In this document: positions 16,296-23,158 of the stretch, piece after piece | Numbering within the stretch: the first letter of the stretch is position 1 | How the letters are laid out: the number at the start of each line of letters is the position of its first letter | From: JAPLGD01 sp041302745 | Lineage (GTDB): Bacteria > Bipolaricaulota > Bipolaricaulia > UBA7950 > UBA9294 | DNA: 30,978 bases | Reading direction: 5' to 3' | Assembly (NCBI GenBank): GCA_041302745.1 | Contig: JBFYQP010000009.1 | Location: 1 to 30,978, forward strand | The notes under the pieces: model-generated | Told to the model about the DNA's origin: nothing | The model's database searches: none | The model's input: the letters and a program-made list of their open reading frames with translations, nothing else | Position numbers and translations under genes: made by a program

Positions 16296-16382
16296 CCCGG
16301 ATCCCCGAACGCCTCGTCGCCGGGCGGCGAATGTGTCAAGATCAAGGACGATGCACTTCCGAGACCCTCACACGGAGACGCG

Positions 16383-17171
16383 ATGCTGAGCAAGGGCAGA
16401 ATGCGGCTTGTCCGATCCCTGCAGGACGATAAGGCTCGCGCCCGGCTTCGCCTCTACGTCGTCGAGGGGGACAGGATGGTCCGCGACTACCTCGCGGCGG
16501 GGCACCCCGTGGAGCAGCTCTACGCCACGGACGACTGGTGCGAGGCCCTGCCCGAGTTCGACGGGATGAATGCGGGTGAAGTCACCCGCGTCAGCCGAGC
16601 CGAGCTTGAGAAGCTGAGCGCTCTCGCGACCCCGCAGAACGCAATCGCCGTGGTTCCGATGCCTGACGAGGAGCGCGATGCGCCACAACTCCCCGAGGGG
16701 CTGGCGTTCGGCCTGGACGCGGTGCGCGATCCTGGAAACCTGGGGAGTCTCCTTCGCGTCGCCGCGTGGTTCGGCATCTCCCGCGTCGTCTGTTCCCCGG
16801 ATTGCGTCGACCCCTACAACCCCAAGGTCGTCCAGGCCACGATGGGGGCGCTCCTGCATGTCGGCGTGTCGTGCGCCCCTCTTGCCTCCGTGCTTCGGAC
16901 CGCAACCTCGTTTGAGCTCCCGGTGTACGGGACCATGCTGGACGGCGAGCCGATCTACGAGGCCGAGCTCGAAGAGCGGGGCATCATCCTCCTCGGCAAC
17001 GAGGCAAGAGGCCTGTCGGACGACCTCCTTCCGTGGATCACTCGGAGGATCACCATCCCGCCGTGGACGGCGGCCGCCCCGGGCAAGGAGTCGCTGAACG
17101 TGGCGGTGGCGGCGGCGGTGGTTTGTTCGGAGTTTCGTCGTCGAGGGCGACCGGGCGCGAGCCACGGCTGA
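16383..17171 (+). CDS. TrmH/SpoU-family RNA 2'-O-ribose methyltransferase
   Basis: 262 residues. SPOUT enzymes of this family methylate the 2'-OH of a nucleotide in rRNA or tRNA with S-adenosylmethionine, using a trefoil-knot fold and acting as dimers. Residues about 1-95 match the SpoU substrate-binding domain (YVVEGDRMVRDYL). The catalytic domain has motif 1 DPGNLGSLLRVAAWFG with the conserved Asn and Arg, motif 2 GNEARGLSDDLL, and motif 3 ESLNVAVAAAVV. The N-terminal domain favours a 23S rRNA enzyme like RlmB or TsnR, but the target base cannot be assigned. ATG 16383 has GGAG (16374-16377) five bases upstream. gltX begins 66 bases downstream, behind a possible promoter of its own. Confidence 0.9.
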   Translation: MLSKGRMRLVRSLQDDKARARLRLYVVEGDRMVRDYLAAGHPVEQLYATDDWCEALPEFDGMNAGEVTRVSRAELEKLSALATPQNAIAVVPMPDEERDAPQLPEGLAFGLDAVRDPGNLGSLLRVAAWFGISRVVCSPDCVDPYNPKVVQATMGALLHVGVSCAPLASVLRTATSFELPVYGTMLDGEPIYEAELEERGIILLGNEARGLSDDLLPWITRRITIPPWTAAAPGKESLNVAVAAAVVCSEFRRRGRPGASHG

Positions 17172-17196
17172 CCCGATGGGGCGGGACGCCGGTGGT

Positions 17197-17202
17197 ACAA
17201 TG
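17197..17202 (+). promoter_or_regulatory. Possible -10 element before gltX
   Basis: TACAAT is five of six matches to TATAAT and lies 36 bases before the gltX ATG, inside the 66-base gap. A TGAC-containing hexamer (17169-17174) is 22 bases upstream, too far for a standard -35. If real, it gives the gltX-to-uppP cluster its own promoter. Confidence 0.35.
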
Positions 17203-17237
17203 GGCGCGCGGGGACGACCCGGAACTGAGGGGGGACG

Positions 17238-18527
17238 ATGATTCGAGTGAGGTTCGCGCCGAGCCCGACGGGGTACCTGCACGTCGGCGGAGCGCGCACG
17301 GCGCTGTTCAACTGGCTCTTCGCACGGCACACCGGCGGAACGTTCGTCTTGCGCATCGAGGACACGGACCGTGAGCGGTCCACCGACGAGGCCATCGAGC
17401 AGATTGTGGCCTCGATGCGGTGGCTCGGCCTGGATTGGGACGAGTACTATCGCCAGGCGGAGCGCCACGAGCGGCACCTGGAAGCCGCGGAGTTGCTGCT
17501 TCGTGCCGGCGCGGTCTATGAGAAGGAAGGGGCGTGGTGGTTCCGCGTCCCCGACGCCGGCGCGACGATCGTGCACGACGAGCTGGTGGGTGACGTGCGG
17601 TTCGACAACGAGCAGTTGAAGGACTTCGTCATCCGACGGAGCGACGGCTCGTTCGTCTACAACTTCGTCGTGGTCGTCGACGACGTCGACATGGAGATCA
17701 CGCACGTGATCCGCGGGGATGAGCACCTCAACAACCTGCCGAAGCAGATGCGCATCTACCAGGCCCTCGAGCGCCCCATGCCGCTCTTCTACCACCTTCC
17801 GATGATCCTGGGTCCGGACCGCGGGAAGCTGTCGAAGAGGCACGGCGCGACGTCGGTGCTCGAGTACCGGAGCCGCGGAGTTCTGCCGGACGCCCTCGTG
17901 AACTTCCTCGTGCGCTTGGGGTGGGCGCACGGAGATGAAGAGGTCTTCTCGCGCGACGACCTCGTCCGGCTGTTCACCCTGGAGGGTCTGAACAAATCGG
18001 CGGCCGTCTTCGAGGACTCGAAGCTTCTCTGGCTCAATCAGCAGCACATGAAGCGGGCGGACCTCGATGCGCTGGTCGATCTCGAAGCGCCGCTCGTCAT
18101 CGCGCGAGGGCGCGTCAGCGCGGAGATGTGGGCCCAGGAAGACCCTGAGAGACTCCGCGTCGGCGCGAATCTCCTGCGGGACCGGGCCAAGACGCTCGGC
18201 GATCTCGCCGCCACCCTCGAGATGCTCTTCCCCGTCCCTCTCGAACGCGAGGACGAGGTCGCCGTGACGCCGACGCAGGCTCGCGTGATGGCAGCGCTCG
18301 CCGAGGGAATCGAGTCGCTGGATCCGTGGACGGCGGAGAAGGTGGAAGCGGCGTTCCGCGATGTCCTCGCCAGGGAAGGGGCGACCCTGAAGGACGTGGC
18401 ACAACCCTGTCGCGTGGCCGTCACAGGACGGAAGGTGGGGCCGGGGCTGTTCGAAATCCTGTCTGCCGTGGGCCGCTCCATAGTCGTCGAGCGCCTACGA
18501 GCGTATCCCGGAGGGATCGCCGGATGA
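17238..18527 (+). CDS. gltX: Glutamyl-tRNA synthetase, compact form
   Basis: Class I synthetase that charges tRNA-Glu (and tRNA-Gln in bacteria lacking GlnRS; this cannot be judged here). The HIGH motif is in PSPTGYLHVGGARTALFNW (residues 8-26), the Glu-binding stretch is RIEDTDRERS, and the KMSKS loop is KLSKRHGATSV. The C-terminal helical anticodon-binding domain ends in the usual PGLFEILSAVGR pattern. At 429 residues it is short. The roughly 40-residue insertion that usually follows residue 95, which holds the zinc-binding cysteines in E. coli, is missing: YEKEG runs straight into WWFRVP (17517-17555). The frame is unbroken, so this is a deletion, not an error. ATG 17238 follows a GAGGGGGG site. 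The stop overlaps the next start (ATGA, 18524-18527). Confidence 0.93.
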   Translation: MIRVRFAPSPTGYLHVGGARTALFNWLFARHTGGTFVLRIEDTDRERSTDEAIEQIVASMRWLGLDWDEYYRQAERHERHLEAAELLLRAGAVYEKEGAWWFRVPDAGATIVHDELVGDVRFDNEQLKDFVIRRSDGSFVYNFVVVVDDVDMEITHVIRGDEHLNNLPKQMRIYQALERPMPLFYHLPMILGPDRGKLSKRHGATSVLEYRSRGVLPDALVNFLVRLGWAHGDEEVFSRDDLVRLFTLEGLNKSAAVFEDSKLLWLNQQHMKRADLDALVDLEAPLVIARGRVSAEMWAQEDPERLRVGANLLRDRAKTLGDLAATLEMLFPVPLEREDEVAVTPTQARVMAALAEGIESLDPWTAEKVEAAFRDVLAREGATLKDVAQPCRVAVTGRKVGPGLFEILSAVGRSIVVERLRAYPGGIAG

Positions 18528-19654
18528 GAGCCGGAGCGGCCGCCGCGCTCGGCGCCCTGCTTCTGGTAGCTTGCGCCGCGGCCGCGACGAGGGTTCCTCT
18601 CGAATACGTGGGCGACATCACCCTCCTCACGACGTCCTGTGCGCTGCACATGATCAAGGTCTCGCCCGACGGGACGGGCGGCGGAGCGCTCTCCGGGATC
18701 CTGACCCTTGCGGGCGAACGGCGCGTGGTGCGCATCGCTTCCCCGACCGATACGGCCACCCTCGCCGTCGACCTCGACGGGGACGGGGCGACGACGCCGG
18801 TCGAATGGGATCAAGCATTTGCGGACGGAACGCTCATCGCGTCTCCGGAGTTCGTCCTCGCCGCCGGCGAAAGTCAGACCGGGTCCTACCGCGCGTTCCT
18901 CATGTGGTCTCCGTTCCTCCCGGTGGTGGTCACGTACTGCCGCGACAACTACCGGTCGGGGGCGCTCGAGACCGCGGCGCGAACCGTCGCGCTCGCCGTC
19001 GTCGACGACGACACCAACGGGAGGTATGACGATGACGCCGGAACGCTCTTTGTGGACGTCGACGGGGACGGGCGGCTGTTGACGGACGCGGACTCCCACG
19101 AGCGCTTTGGCCTCTACGAGCCGTTCGTCATCGACGGAACAACATACGTTGCCGCGTCCGTGGCGGCCGACGGCTCCTGGGCCGAGATCGAGACGGCGAC
19201 CGCTCCCGCCTCGCCGAAGCCTCCGCTTCTCGAAGGCTTCTCCGCGCCTGGGTTCACAGCGCTCGATGCGAAGGGAGACCTGATCGACGTCGCCTCGCTT
19301 CGCGGGATGATCGTTCTTCTCGACTTTTGGGCCGCCTGGTGCGCCCCGTGTCTCAACGAGCTGCCCACGATCGCCGGGATTCACAACGCCTTGAGCGAGC
19401 GGGGCGTGGTGGTCCTCGGCATCAACCTCGACCGGTCCGACACCGCGTTCCGCGACGCCATGGCGCAGCTCGCTCTTCCCTACGTGCAGATCTATGACGG
19501 ATCCGACGGGCCGATTTCCTCTCTCTACCGGATCGGCGGAATCCCGATGACCTACCTCATCGACCGAGACGGCGTCATCCGCGCGCGAGGGCTGCGCGGG
19601 GATGCGCTCGTCGCGGCGATCGAGGCGCTGATCGGCGAGGAGTCCGAGTCATGA
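18524..19654 (+). CDS. TlpA-like thioredoxin-fold lipoprotein
   Basis: 376 residues. Residues 1-16 are a signal peptide ending in a lipobox, LVAC, so Cys17 is probably lipidated and the protein is held at an envelope membrane. Residues about 30-240 form an unrecognised domain with Asp-rich, EF-hand-like loops (DLDGDGATTPVEW; DVDGDGRLLTDAD). Residues about 245-372 are a TlpA/AhpC-type thioredoxin domain: FWAAWCAPC with redox Cys273 and Cys276, and the cis-Pro loop GGIPMTYLID. Such proteins reduce or shuffle disulfides outside the cytoplasm, for example in cytochrome c maturation; the partner is not known. ATG 18524 is set by GGAGGG (18510-18515) and the lipobox. It overlaps gltX and the next gene by ATGA, so its dose should follow that of the downstream redox proteins. 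Confidence 0.88.
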   Translation: MRAGAAAALGALLLVACAAAATRVPLEYVGDITLLTTSCALHMIKVSPDGTGGGALSGILTLAGERRVVRIASPTDTATLAVDLDGDGATTPVEWDQAFADGTLIASPEFVLAAGESQTGSYRAFLMWSPFLPVVVTYCRDNYRSGALETAARTVALAVVDDDTNGRYDDDAGTLFVDVDGDGRLLTDADSHERFGLYEPFVIDGTTYVAASVAADGSWAEIETATAPASPKPPLLEGFSAPGFTALDAKGDLIDVASLRGMIVLLDFWAAWCAPCLNELPTIAGIHNALSERGVVVLGINLDRSDTAFRDAMAQLALPYVQIYDGSDGPISSLYRIGGIPMTYLIDRDGVIRARGLRGDALVAAIEALIGEESES

Positions 19655-20715
19655 GCGGTTGGCGGAATGCCGCTGCAGTCCTTGCTCTCTTGGGACTGGC
19701 GGTCGTCGCCGCGCTGCCTGTCGCCGCGCAGGAAAAGATCCTGTCGTTCGCAATCGAGCCGGCGCAGGTCGAGGTGGGCGCGGGGGAGCGGGCTACGGTG
19801 GCGGTGAGGATCGAGAACGCGAGCGTTCGAGAAGCCGACAACGTCGTGGCTGCGTGGACCGGACCGGGCGGGTTCTTGCTGGACCCCGCGCCGCAGGAGA
19901 TCGCAGTGCTCGCCCCGTTCGGCTCCGCCGACCTTGCGGTGTGGATTCTCGTCCCCGAGGACGCCCCGCCGGGGTCGGTCGTGGGGAGCCTCGAGTTCTC
20001 TTACACGTACTGCATCGGCGACCTCTGCTTCCAGGTCTTCGAATCGCGCGACGTGGCGCTCGTCGTTCGGGCGCCTGCCGACGTTGGGCCGACGGAGCCG
20101 ACCGTTCCGCCCTCGGGGCAGGTCCCGACCTCGGGGCAGACCCAACCCTCAGGCCGGTCCGCGACCCGCGCCTGGATTCCGTACGCCGTCGCGGCGTTCG
20201 TCGCCGTTCTGGCCGTCGTCGCGGCTCAGATCGCGCGGTCGTTGGGCCTGCGTTGGCCGCTCTACGCGGTGCTCTTGCTCGCGACCGGCGGCGGGCTCGC
20301 GTACGGTGTGGCTCTCGGGCAGCACGAGCAGGCTCAGAGCATCGCCGCCGTGTTGTGCACGTCGTGCGTCGGAATCGAGGAGGCCGCCGCGCGCGCGCCG
20401 CAGCTCACCGCGCAGGAGATGACACGCATCCGGGCGATTTCCGAACCCGTCGATCTGCTTGTCTTTCACGCCCCGTGGTGCCGATCCTGTCCGTTTGCCG
20501 AGGCCCTGGTCGAGCAGGTGGGAGCGCTGAACGCGCGAGTCGGCTACCGCTTCGTCGACGTCGAGCGCGAGCCGGAGATCGCGAGGCGGTACGGGGTGAT
20601 TCAGTCGGGCCGAACGGTGGTTCCCGCGATCGTTCGCCTGGGCGTCGATCGCATCCTGTTCGGGATCGAAGACCTGGAGAGCCGACTGGTTCTCCTTCTC
20701 GAGGAGGGCGCATGA
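19651..20715 (+). CDS. Membrane protein with N-terminal Ig-like domain and C-terminal periplasmic thioredoxin domain
   Basis: 354 residues; not matched to a named family. Residues 1-26 are a signal peptide (LPVAA/Q). Residues about 28-143 are a NEW3/CARDB-like Ig domain with CIGDLC inside. A Pro/Thr/Ser/Gly linker follows to about 170. Two membrane helices come next (about 170-192 and 198-218). With a cleaved signal, both ends face the periplasm. Just after the second helix is CTSC (Cys236, Cys239). Then a thioredoxin fold: VFHAPWCRSCPFAEAL with Cys277 and Cys280, and TVVPAIV as the cis-Pro loop. Two CXXC pairs in one periplasmic segment suggest an internal electron relay, loosely like DsbD but without the DsbD transporter domain. 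ATGA overlaps join it to the TlpA-like lipoprotein and to the Fe-S membrane protein. Confidence 0.82.
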   Translation: MSGWRNAAAVLALLGLAVVAALPVAAQEKILSFAIEPAQVEVGAGERATVAVRIENASVREADNVVAAWTGPGGFLLDPAPQEIAVLAPFGSADLAVWILVPEDAPPGSVVGSLEFSYTYCIGDLCFQVFESRDVALVVRAPADVGPTEPTVPPSGQVPTSGQTQPSGRSATRAWIPYAVAAFVAVLAVVAAQIARSLGLRWPLYAVLLLATGGGLAYGVALGQHEQAQSIAAVLCTSCVGIEEAAARAPQLTAQEMTRIRAISEPVDLLVFHAPWCRSCPFAEALVEQVGALNARVGYRFVDVEREPEIARRYGVIQSGRTVVPAIVRLGVDRILFGIEDLESRLVLLLEEGA

Positions 20716-21479
20716 GGCTGTCCATTTGGCGGCGCATCACCCAGGGCGGCGGTGTTCTCCTCGGCCTGCTCGGGGTCACGGGGATCGGGATGACCCACAT
20801 CCTCTTCCCGGGGCTCCACTGCTACGCGTGCCCGTGGGCGATCACCGTGTGTCCCGTCGGGCTCCTCCAGAACATGATCGTCTTCGGGACATTCCCGTTC
20901 TTCGGGGTCGGGGCCATCCTCGCCTACGGGCTCGCGGCAGGGCGCGGGTTCTGCGGTTGGTTCTGCCCGTTTGGGACGCTGAACGACCTCCTCTCCTTCC
21001 GGAAGCGGCGGATCCGGAAGGCCCCGTCGTACGGGAAGTACGTCGTCCTCGTCGGCACCCTGGTCGGCGCGTGGGCGCTTGCGGACACCGCCTTCTGCAA
21101 GCTGTGCCCGGCCGGGTCCCTCGAGTCGTCGATTCCCTACTTGATCCTCGGCGTCGCGCGAGTGAACCGACCGTTCCTCGTGCACATGGCGACGCTCGGG
21201 GCGACCGTCGTGGGAATGGTCCTCGTCGCCCGCTTCTGGTGCCGCTACCTCTGTCCGATGGGCGGAATCCTCTCGCTCTTCAACCGGGTGAGCCTGCTGC
21301 ATCTCCGGTGGAGTCAAGCGACGTGCACGGAGTGCGGCGCGTGCGAGAAAGCCTGCCCCATGGGGATCGAGCCGCACCACGATCATGACGATCACAACTG
21401 CATCAAGTGCGGCGCGTGTGTCGATGCGTGTTCGCCGGGCTCGTTGACGTTGCACTGCAGCCCCAGGAGGCGAGGGTGA
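20712..21479 (+). CDS. NapH-like polytopic membrane 4Fe-4S protein
   Basis: 255 residues with about five membrane segments. The two CX3CP motifs of the NapH/NosR/CcoG group are CGWFCP (Cys81, Cys85) and CRYLCP (Cys177, Cys181). Two ferredoxin-type clusters sit at the C terminus: CTECGACEKACP (205-215) and CIKCGACVDAC (230-240). Extra cysteines occur in CYACPWAITVC (37, 40, 47) and CKLC (129, 132), 17 in all. Between the ferredoxin motifs is a His/Asp run, HHDHDDHN (222-229). Relatives pass electrons between quinols or cytosolic donors and periplasmic acceptors. Coupled to two exported thioredoxin-fold genes, a role in sending electrons outward to thiols is plausible but inferred. ATG 20712 lies in the ATGA overlap; the 3' end overlaps uppP by GTGA. 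Confidence 0.88.
   Translation: MRLSIWRRITQGGGVLLGLLGVTGIGMTHILFPGLHCYACPWAITVCPVGLLQNMIVFGTFPFFGVGAILAYGLAAGRGFCGWFCPFGTLNDLLSFRKRRIRKAPSYGKYVVLVGTLVGAWALADTAFCKLCPAGSLESSIPYLILGVARVNRPFLVHMATLGATVVGMVLVARFWCRYLCPMGGILSLFNRVSLLHLRWSQATCTECGACEKACPMGIEPHHDHDDHNCIKCGACVDACSPGSLTLHCSPRRRG
21465..21470 (+). promoter_or_regulatory. Ribosome-binding site that fixes the uppP GTG start
   Basis: A perfect AGGAGG ends five bases before GTG 21476. In-frame upstream sequence belongs to the 3' end of the Fe-S protein gene, so this site settles the start at GTG rather than at any upstream codon. Confidence 0.8.
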
Positions 21480-22261
21480 TCCAGTACCTTCTCCTCGGGG
21501 TCGTCCAAGGATTGACGGAGTTCCTTCCGGTTTCGAGCTCGGCGCACCTCGCCCTCGTCCAGTGGCTTCTCGGCTTTGACCCGCCGGGGGTCCTTCTCGA
21601 GGTGTTCCTGCACCTGGGCACGGTGGCGGCGGTGGTCGTCGTCTTCCGAAGCGACATCGCCGATCTCTTCCGCGCGCTCTCCCGTCGCGGGACCCTCGAA
21701 CGGCGGAAGGAGATCGGGTTCCTCATCGTCGCCACGATCCCGATTGCCGTCGTCGGATTCCTTGCGCGCGGACGCATCGACGAGGCGTTTGCCTCGCTCC
21801 GTCTGATGGGGATCGGGTGGCTCGTGGTCGGCCTTCTGCTCCTCTTTGTCGACCGCGCCTCGCGTCGCGCACGGACGAGGTCGCTTTCGTTCGTTGACGC
21901 CGTGACCATCGGCGCAACGCAGGCGGCCTCTCTCTTGCCGGGGTTCTCGCGCAGTGGACTGACGATCGGCGCCGGGGTCCTGCGGGGCGTGGAGTGTGGA
22001 AAGGCCGTGCGGTTCTCGTTCCTTCTCTCGATCCCCGCGCTCGTCGGCGCCGCCGTCTTGAATCTTGCCGAAGCGGGCGCATCGGGAGGGCTCGGTCAGG
22101 TCGAGTGGTACGGCGTTCTTCTGGGCGCCGGAGCAGCGTTTCTGGTCGGCCTCGCCGCGGCGCGCATCTTGCTCGGCGTCGTTGCACGCGGGCAGTTCTG
22201 GGTCTTCGGCGTCTACTCGATCCTCGTCGGCGCGGCGGCCGTCGTCTGGGGTGGCGCGTAG
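21476..22261 (+). CDS. uppP: Undecaprenyl-diphosphatase
   Basis: UppP/BacA removes a phosphate from undecaprenyl diphosphate in the inner membrane, recycling the lipid carrier for peptidoglycan and other envelope polymers; overproduction gives bacitracin resistance. The 261-residue protein has the usual eight or so hydrophobic segments. The two catalytic signatures are present: GLTEFLPVSSSAHL near the N terminus and LPGFSRSGLTIGAG in the middle, with the conserved Glu, Ser and Arg residues. Length is normal. It begins at GTG 21476 within a GTGA overlap and ends the five-gene coupled run from gltX. The link to the redox genes may be only co-expression of envelope functions. It converges with the C39-like protease gene nine bases downstream. 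Confidence 0.95.
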   Translation: MIQYLLLGVVQGLTEFLPVSSSAHLALVQWLLGFDPPGVLLEVFLHLGTVAAVVVVFRSDIADLFRALSRRGTLERRKEIGFLIVATIPIAVVGFLARGRIDEAFASLRLMGIGWLVVGLLLLFVDRASRRARTRSLSFVDAVTIGATQAASLLPGFSRSGLTIGAGVLRGVECGKAVRFSFLLSIPALVGAAVLNLAEAGASGGLGQVEWYGVLLGAGAAFLVGLAAARILLGVVARGQFWVFGVYSILVGAAAVVWGGA

Positions 22262-22273
22262 ACGCGTCGTCTA
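22259..22273. terminator. Dyad that contains both stop codons of converging genes
   Basis: TAGACG (22259-22264) and CGTCTA (22268-22273) form a perfect 6-base inverted repeat with a CGT centre. The left end is the uppP TAG and the right end is the TAG of the minus-strand gene. The stem is short and lacks U-tracts, so termination is uncertain. Confidence 0.35.
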
Positions 22274-23158
22274 GCGGTTGGCCTCGGCGGCGAAGACGGC
22301 GACGACGATGACGGCGATGGCCGTCAGCAGGACGAGAACGGACGCGACGGCGCCTGGGGACGACGACTCGGGGGGCTTCTTTGCGGCGACCGGCGCCGGC
22401 ACGATCGGGGCGGGCTTTGGGGCCGGCTTCGGGGCGGCCGGGGCGACGACCACGAAGCGATCGATGACGTACGCGCCCTTGACTCCCGCGGCCAGGGTCG
22501 TTCGGACTCCGGAGGAGCTGGTTCCCTTCGGGTTGTACGGATCGACGATGGCGTACGTGGACCCCACCTTCTCGGTCAGCACGACCCAGTGGCAGTCCTC
22601 GTTCTGGGGCAGCCCGCCGCGGCACGTGAGTCCCCAGTGGACGCCGGCGATAACGGGGTGGCCTTCGCGGAGGGCGTGATCGATCACGACGGCGGCGACG
22701 GAGCTGACCCCGGCTTCGCTGTGGTTCGTGTGGAACGTGACTTCGACCCCTTCGGGCAGGTACTCCCACTCAAGGCAGCAGTTCCCCGCGGGGTCCTCGG
22801 AGCACTGTCCGTACCCGTTGTGCGTCCTCAGCCAATCGTTGAGGATGCCGGGGTTCATGCCAACCTCGGAGCGTCCCGTCCAGGAGTCGATCGCCGGCAC
22901 CTCGACGGCGATCCCGTAGTAGGCGAGGACGCAGGCGAAGGCCGAGACGAGACACCCGGTCGTCGCGATCTGGTCGGGGCAGCCGCCGGTGCCGAGGGGC
23001 GCGCGACCCCAGGCGTCGGGGCCTACGGTGTAGGCCTGGTTGAACGACGGCATGACGCGCGGAAGCTCGGCCGCCTGCGCGCCGGAGGCGGACAAGACGC
23101 CGGCGGCGAGGGCGGCGGCGAGGAGAGCTCCGAGCGCGATCGCCTGGACGCGGGTCAT
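22271..23158 (-). CDS. Exported C39-like cysteine protease with C-terminal membrane anchor
   Basis: 295 residues. Residues 1-30 are a signal peptide (SGAQA). Residues about 40-245 resemble the Peptidase_C39_2/papain-like fold: Gln63 and nucleophile Cys69 in QIATTGCLVSAFACVLAYYG, His190 in DCHWVVLTE, and Asp206 in YAIVDPYNP. This gives the Cys-His-Asp triad in the right order. A linker rich in Pro, Ala and Lys (about 250-275) leads to a single C-terminal membrane helix, so the catalytic domain should be tethered outside the cytoplasm. The substrate is unknown: peptide leaders, peptidoglycan peptides and isopeptides are all possible. Six further cysteines in the catalytic region could form disulfides. 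ATG 23158 overlaps the HAD gene stop (ATGA) and has GGAG upstream. Enzyme class is inferred from motifs only. Confidence 0.75.
   Translation of the reverse strand: MTRVQAIALGALLAAALAAGVLSASGAQAAELPRVMPSFNQAYTVGPDAWGRAPLGTGGCPDQIATTGCLVSAFACVLAYYGIAVEVPAIDSWTGRSEVGMNPGILNDWLRTHNGYGQCSEDPAGNCCLEWEYLPEGVEVTFHTNHSEAGVSSVAAVVIDHALREGHPVIAGVHWGLTCRGGLPQNEDCHWVVLTEKVGSTYAIVDPYNPKGTSSSGVRTTLAAGVKGAYVIDRFVVVAPAAPKPAPKPAPIVPAPVAAKKPPESSSPGAVASVLVLLTAIAVIVVAVFAAEANR

Larger units (their letters stand above)
15875..16382. other. 508-base divergent intergenic region
   Basis: This gap separates the minus-strand macroglobulin gene from the plus-strand RNA methyltransferase gene. I see no credible protein-coding gene in it: open frames here lack ribosome sites and family resemblance. 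It holds a weak minus-strand -10 (TACAGT, 15928-15923), a palindrome (16119-16132), and a structured stretch ending in an 11-bp GCAA-loop hairpin (16203-16291). tRNA, SRP RNA and tmRNA signatures were looked for by eye and not found. Confidence 0.6.

Noticed and set aside
18326..18523. An upstream in-frame start for the TlpA-like protein
   Set aside because: It lies inside gltX, encodes Arg/Gly-rich shadow sequence and would destroy the lipobox signal peptide.
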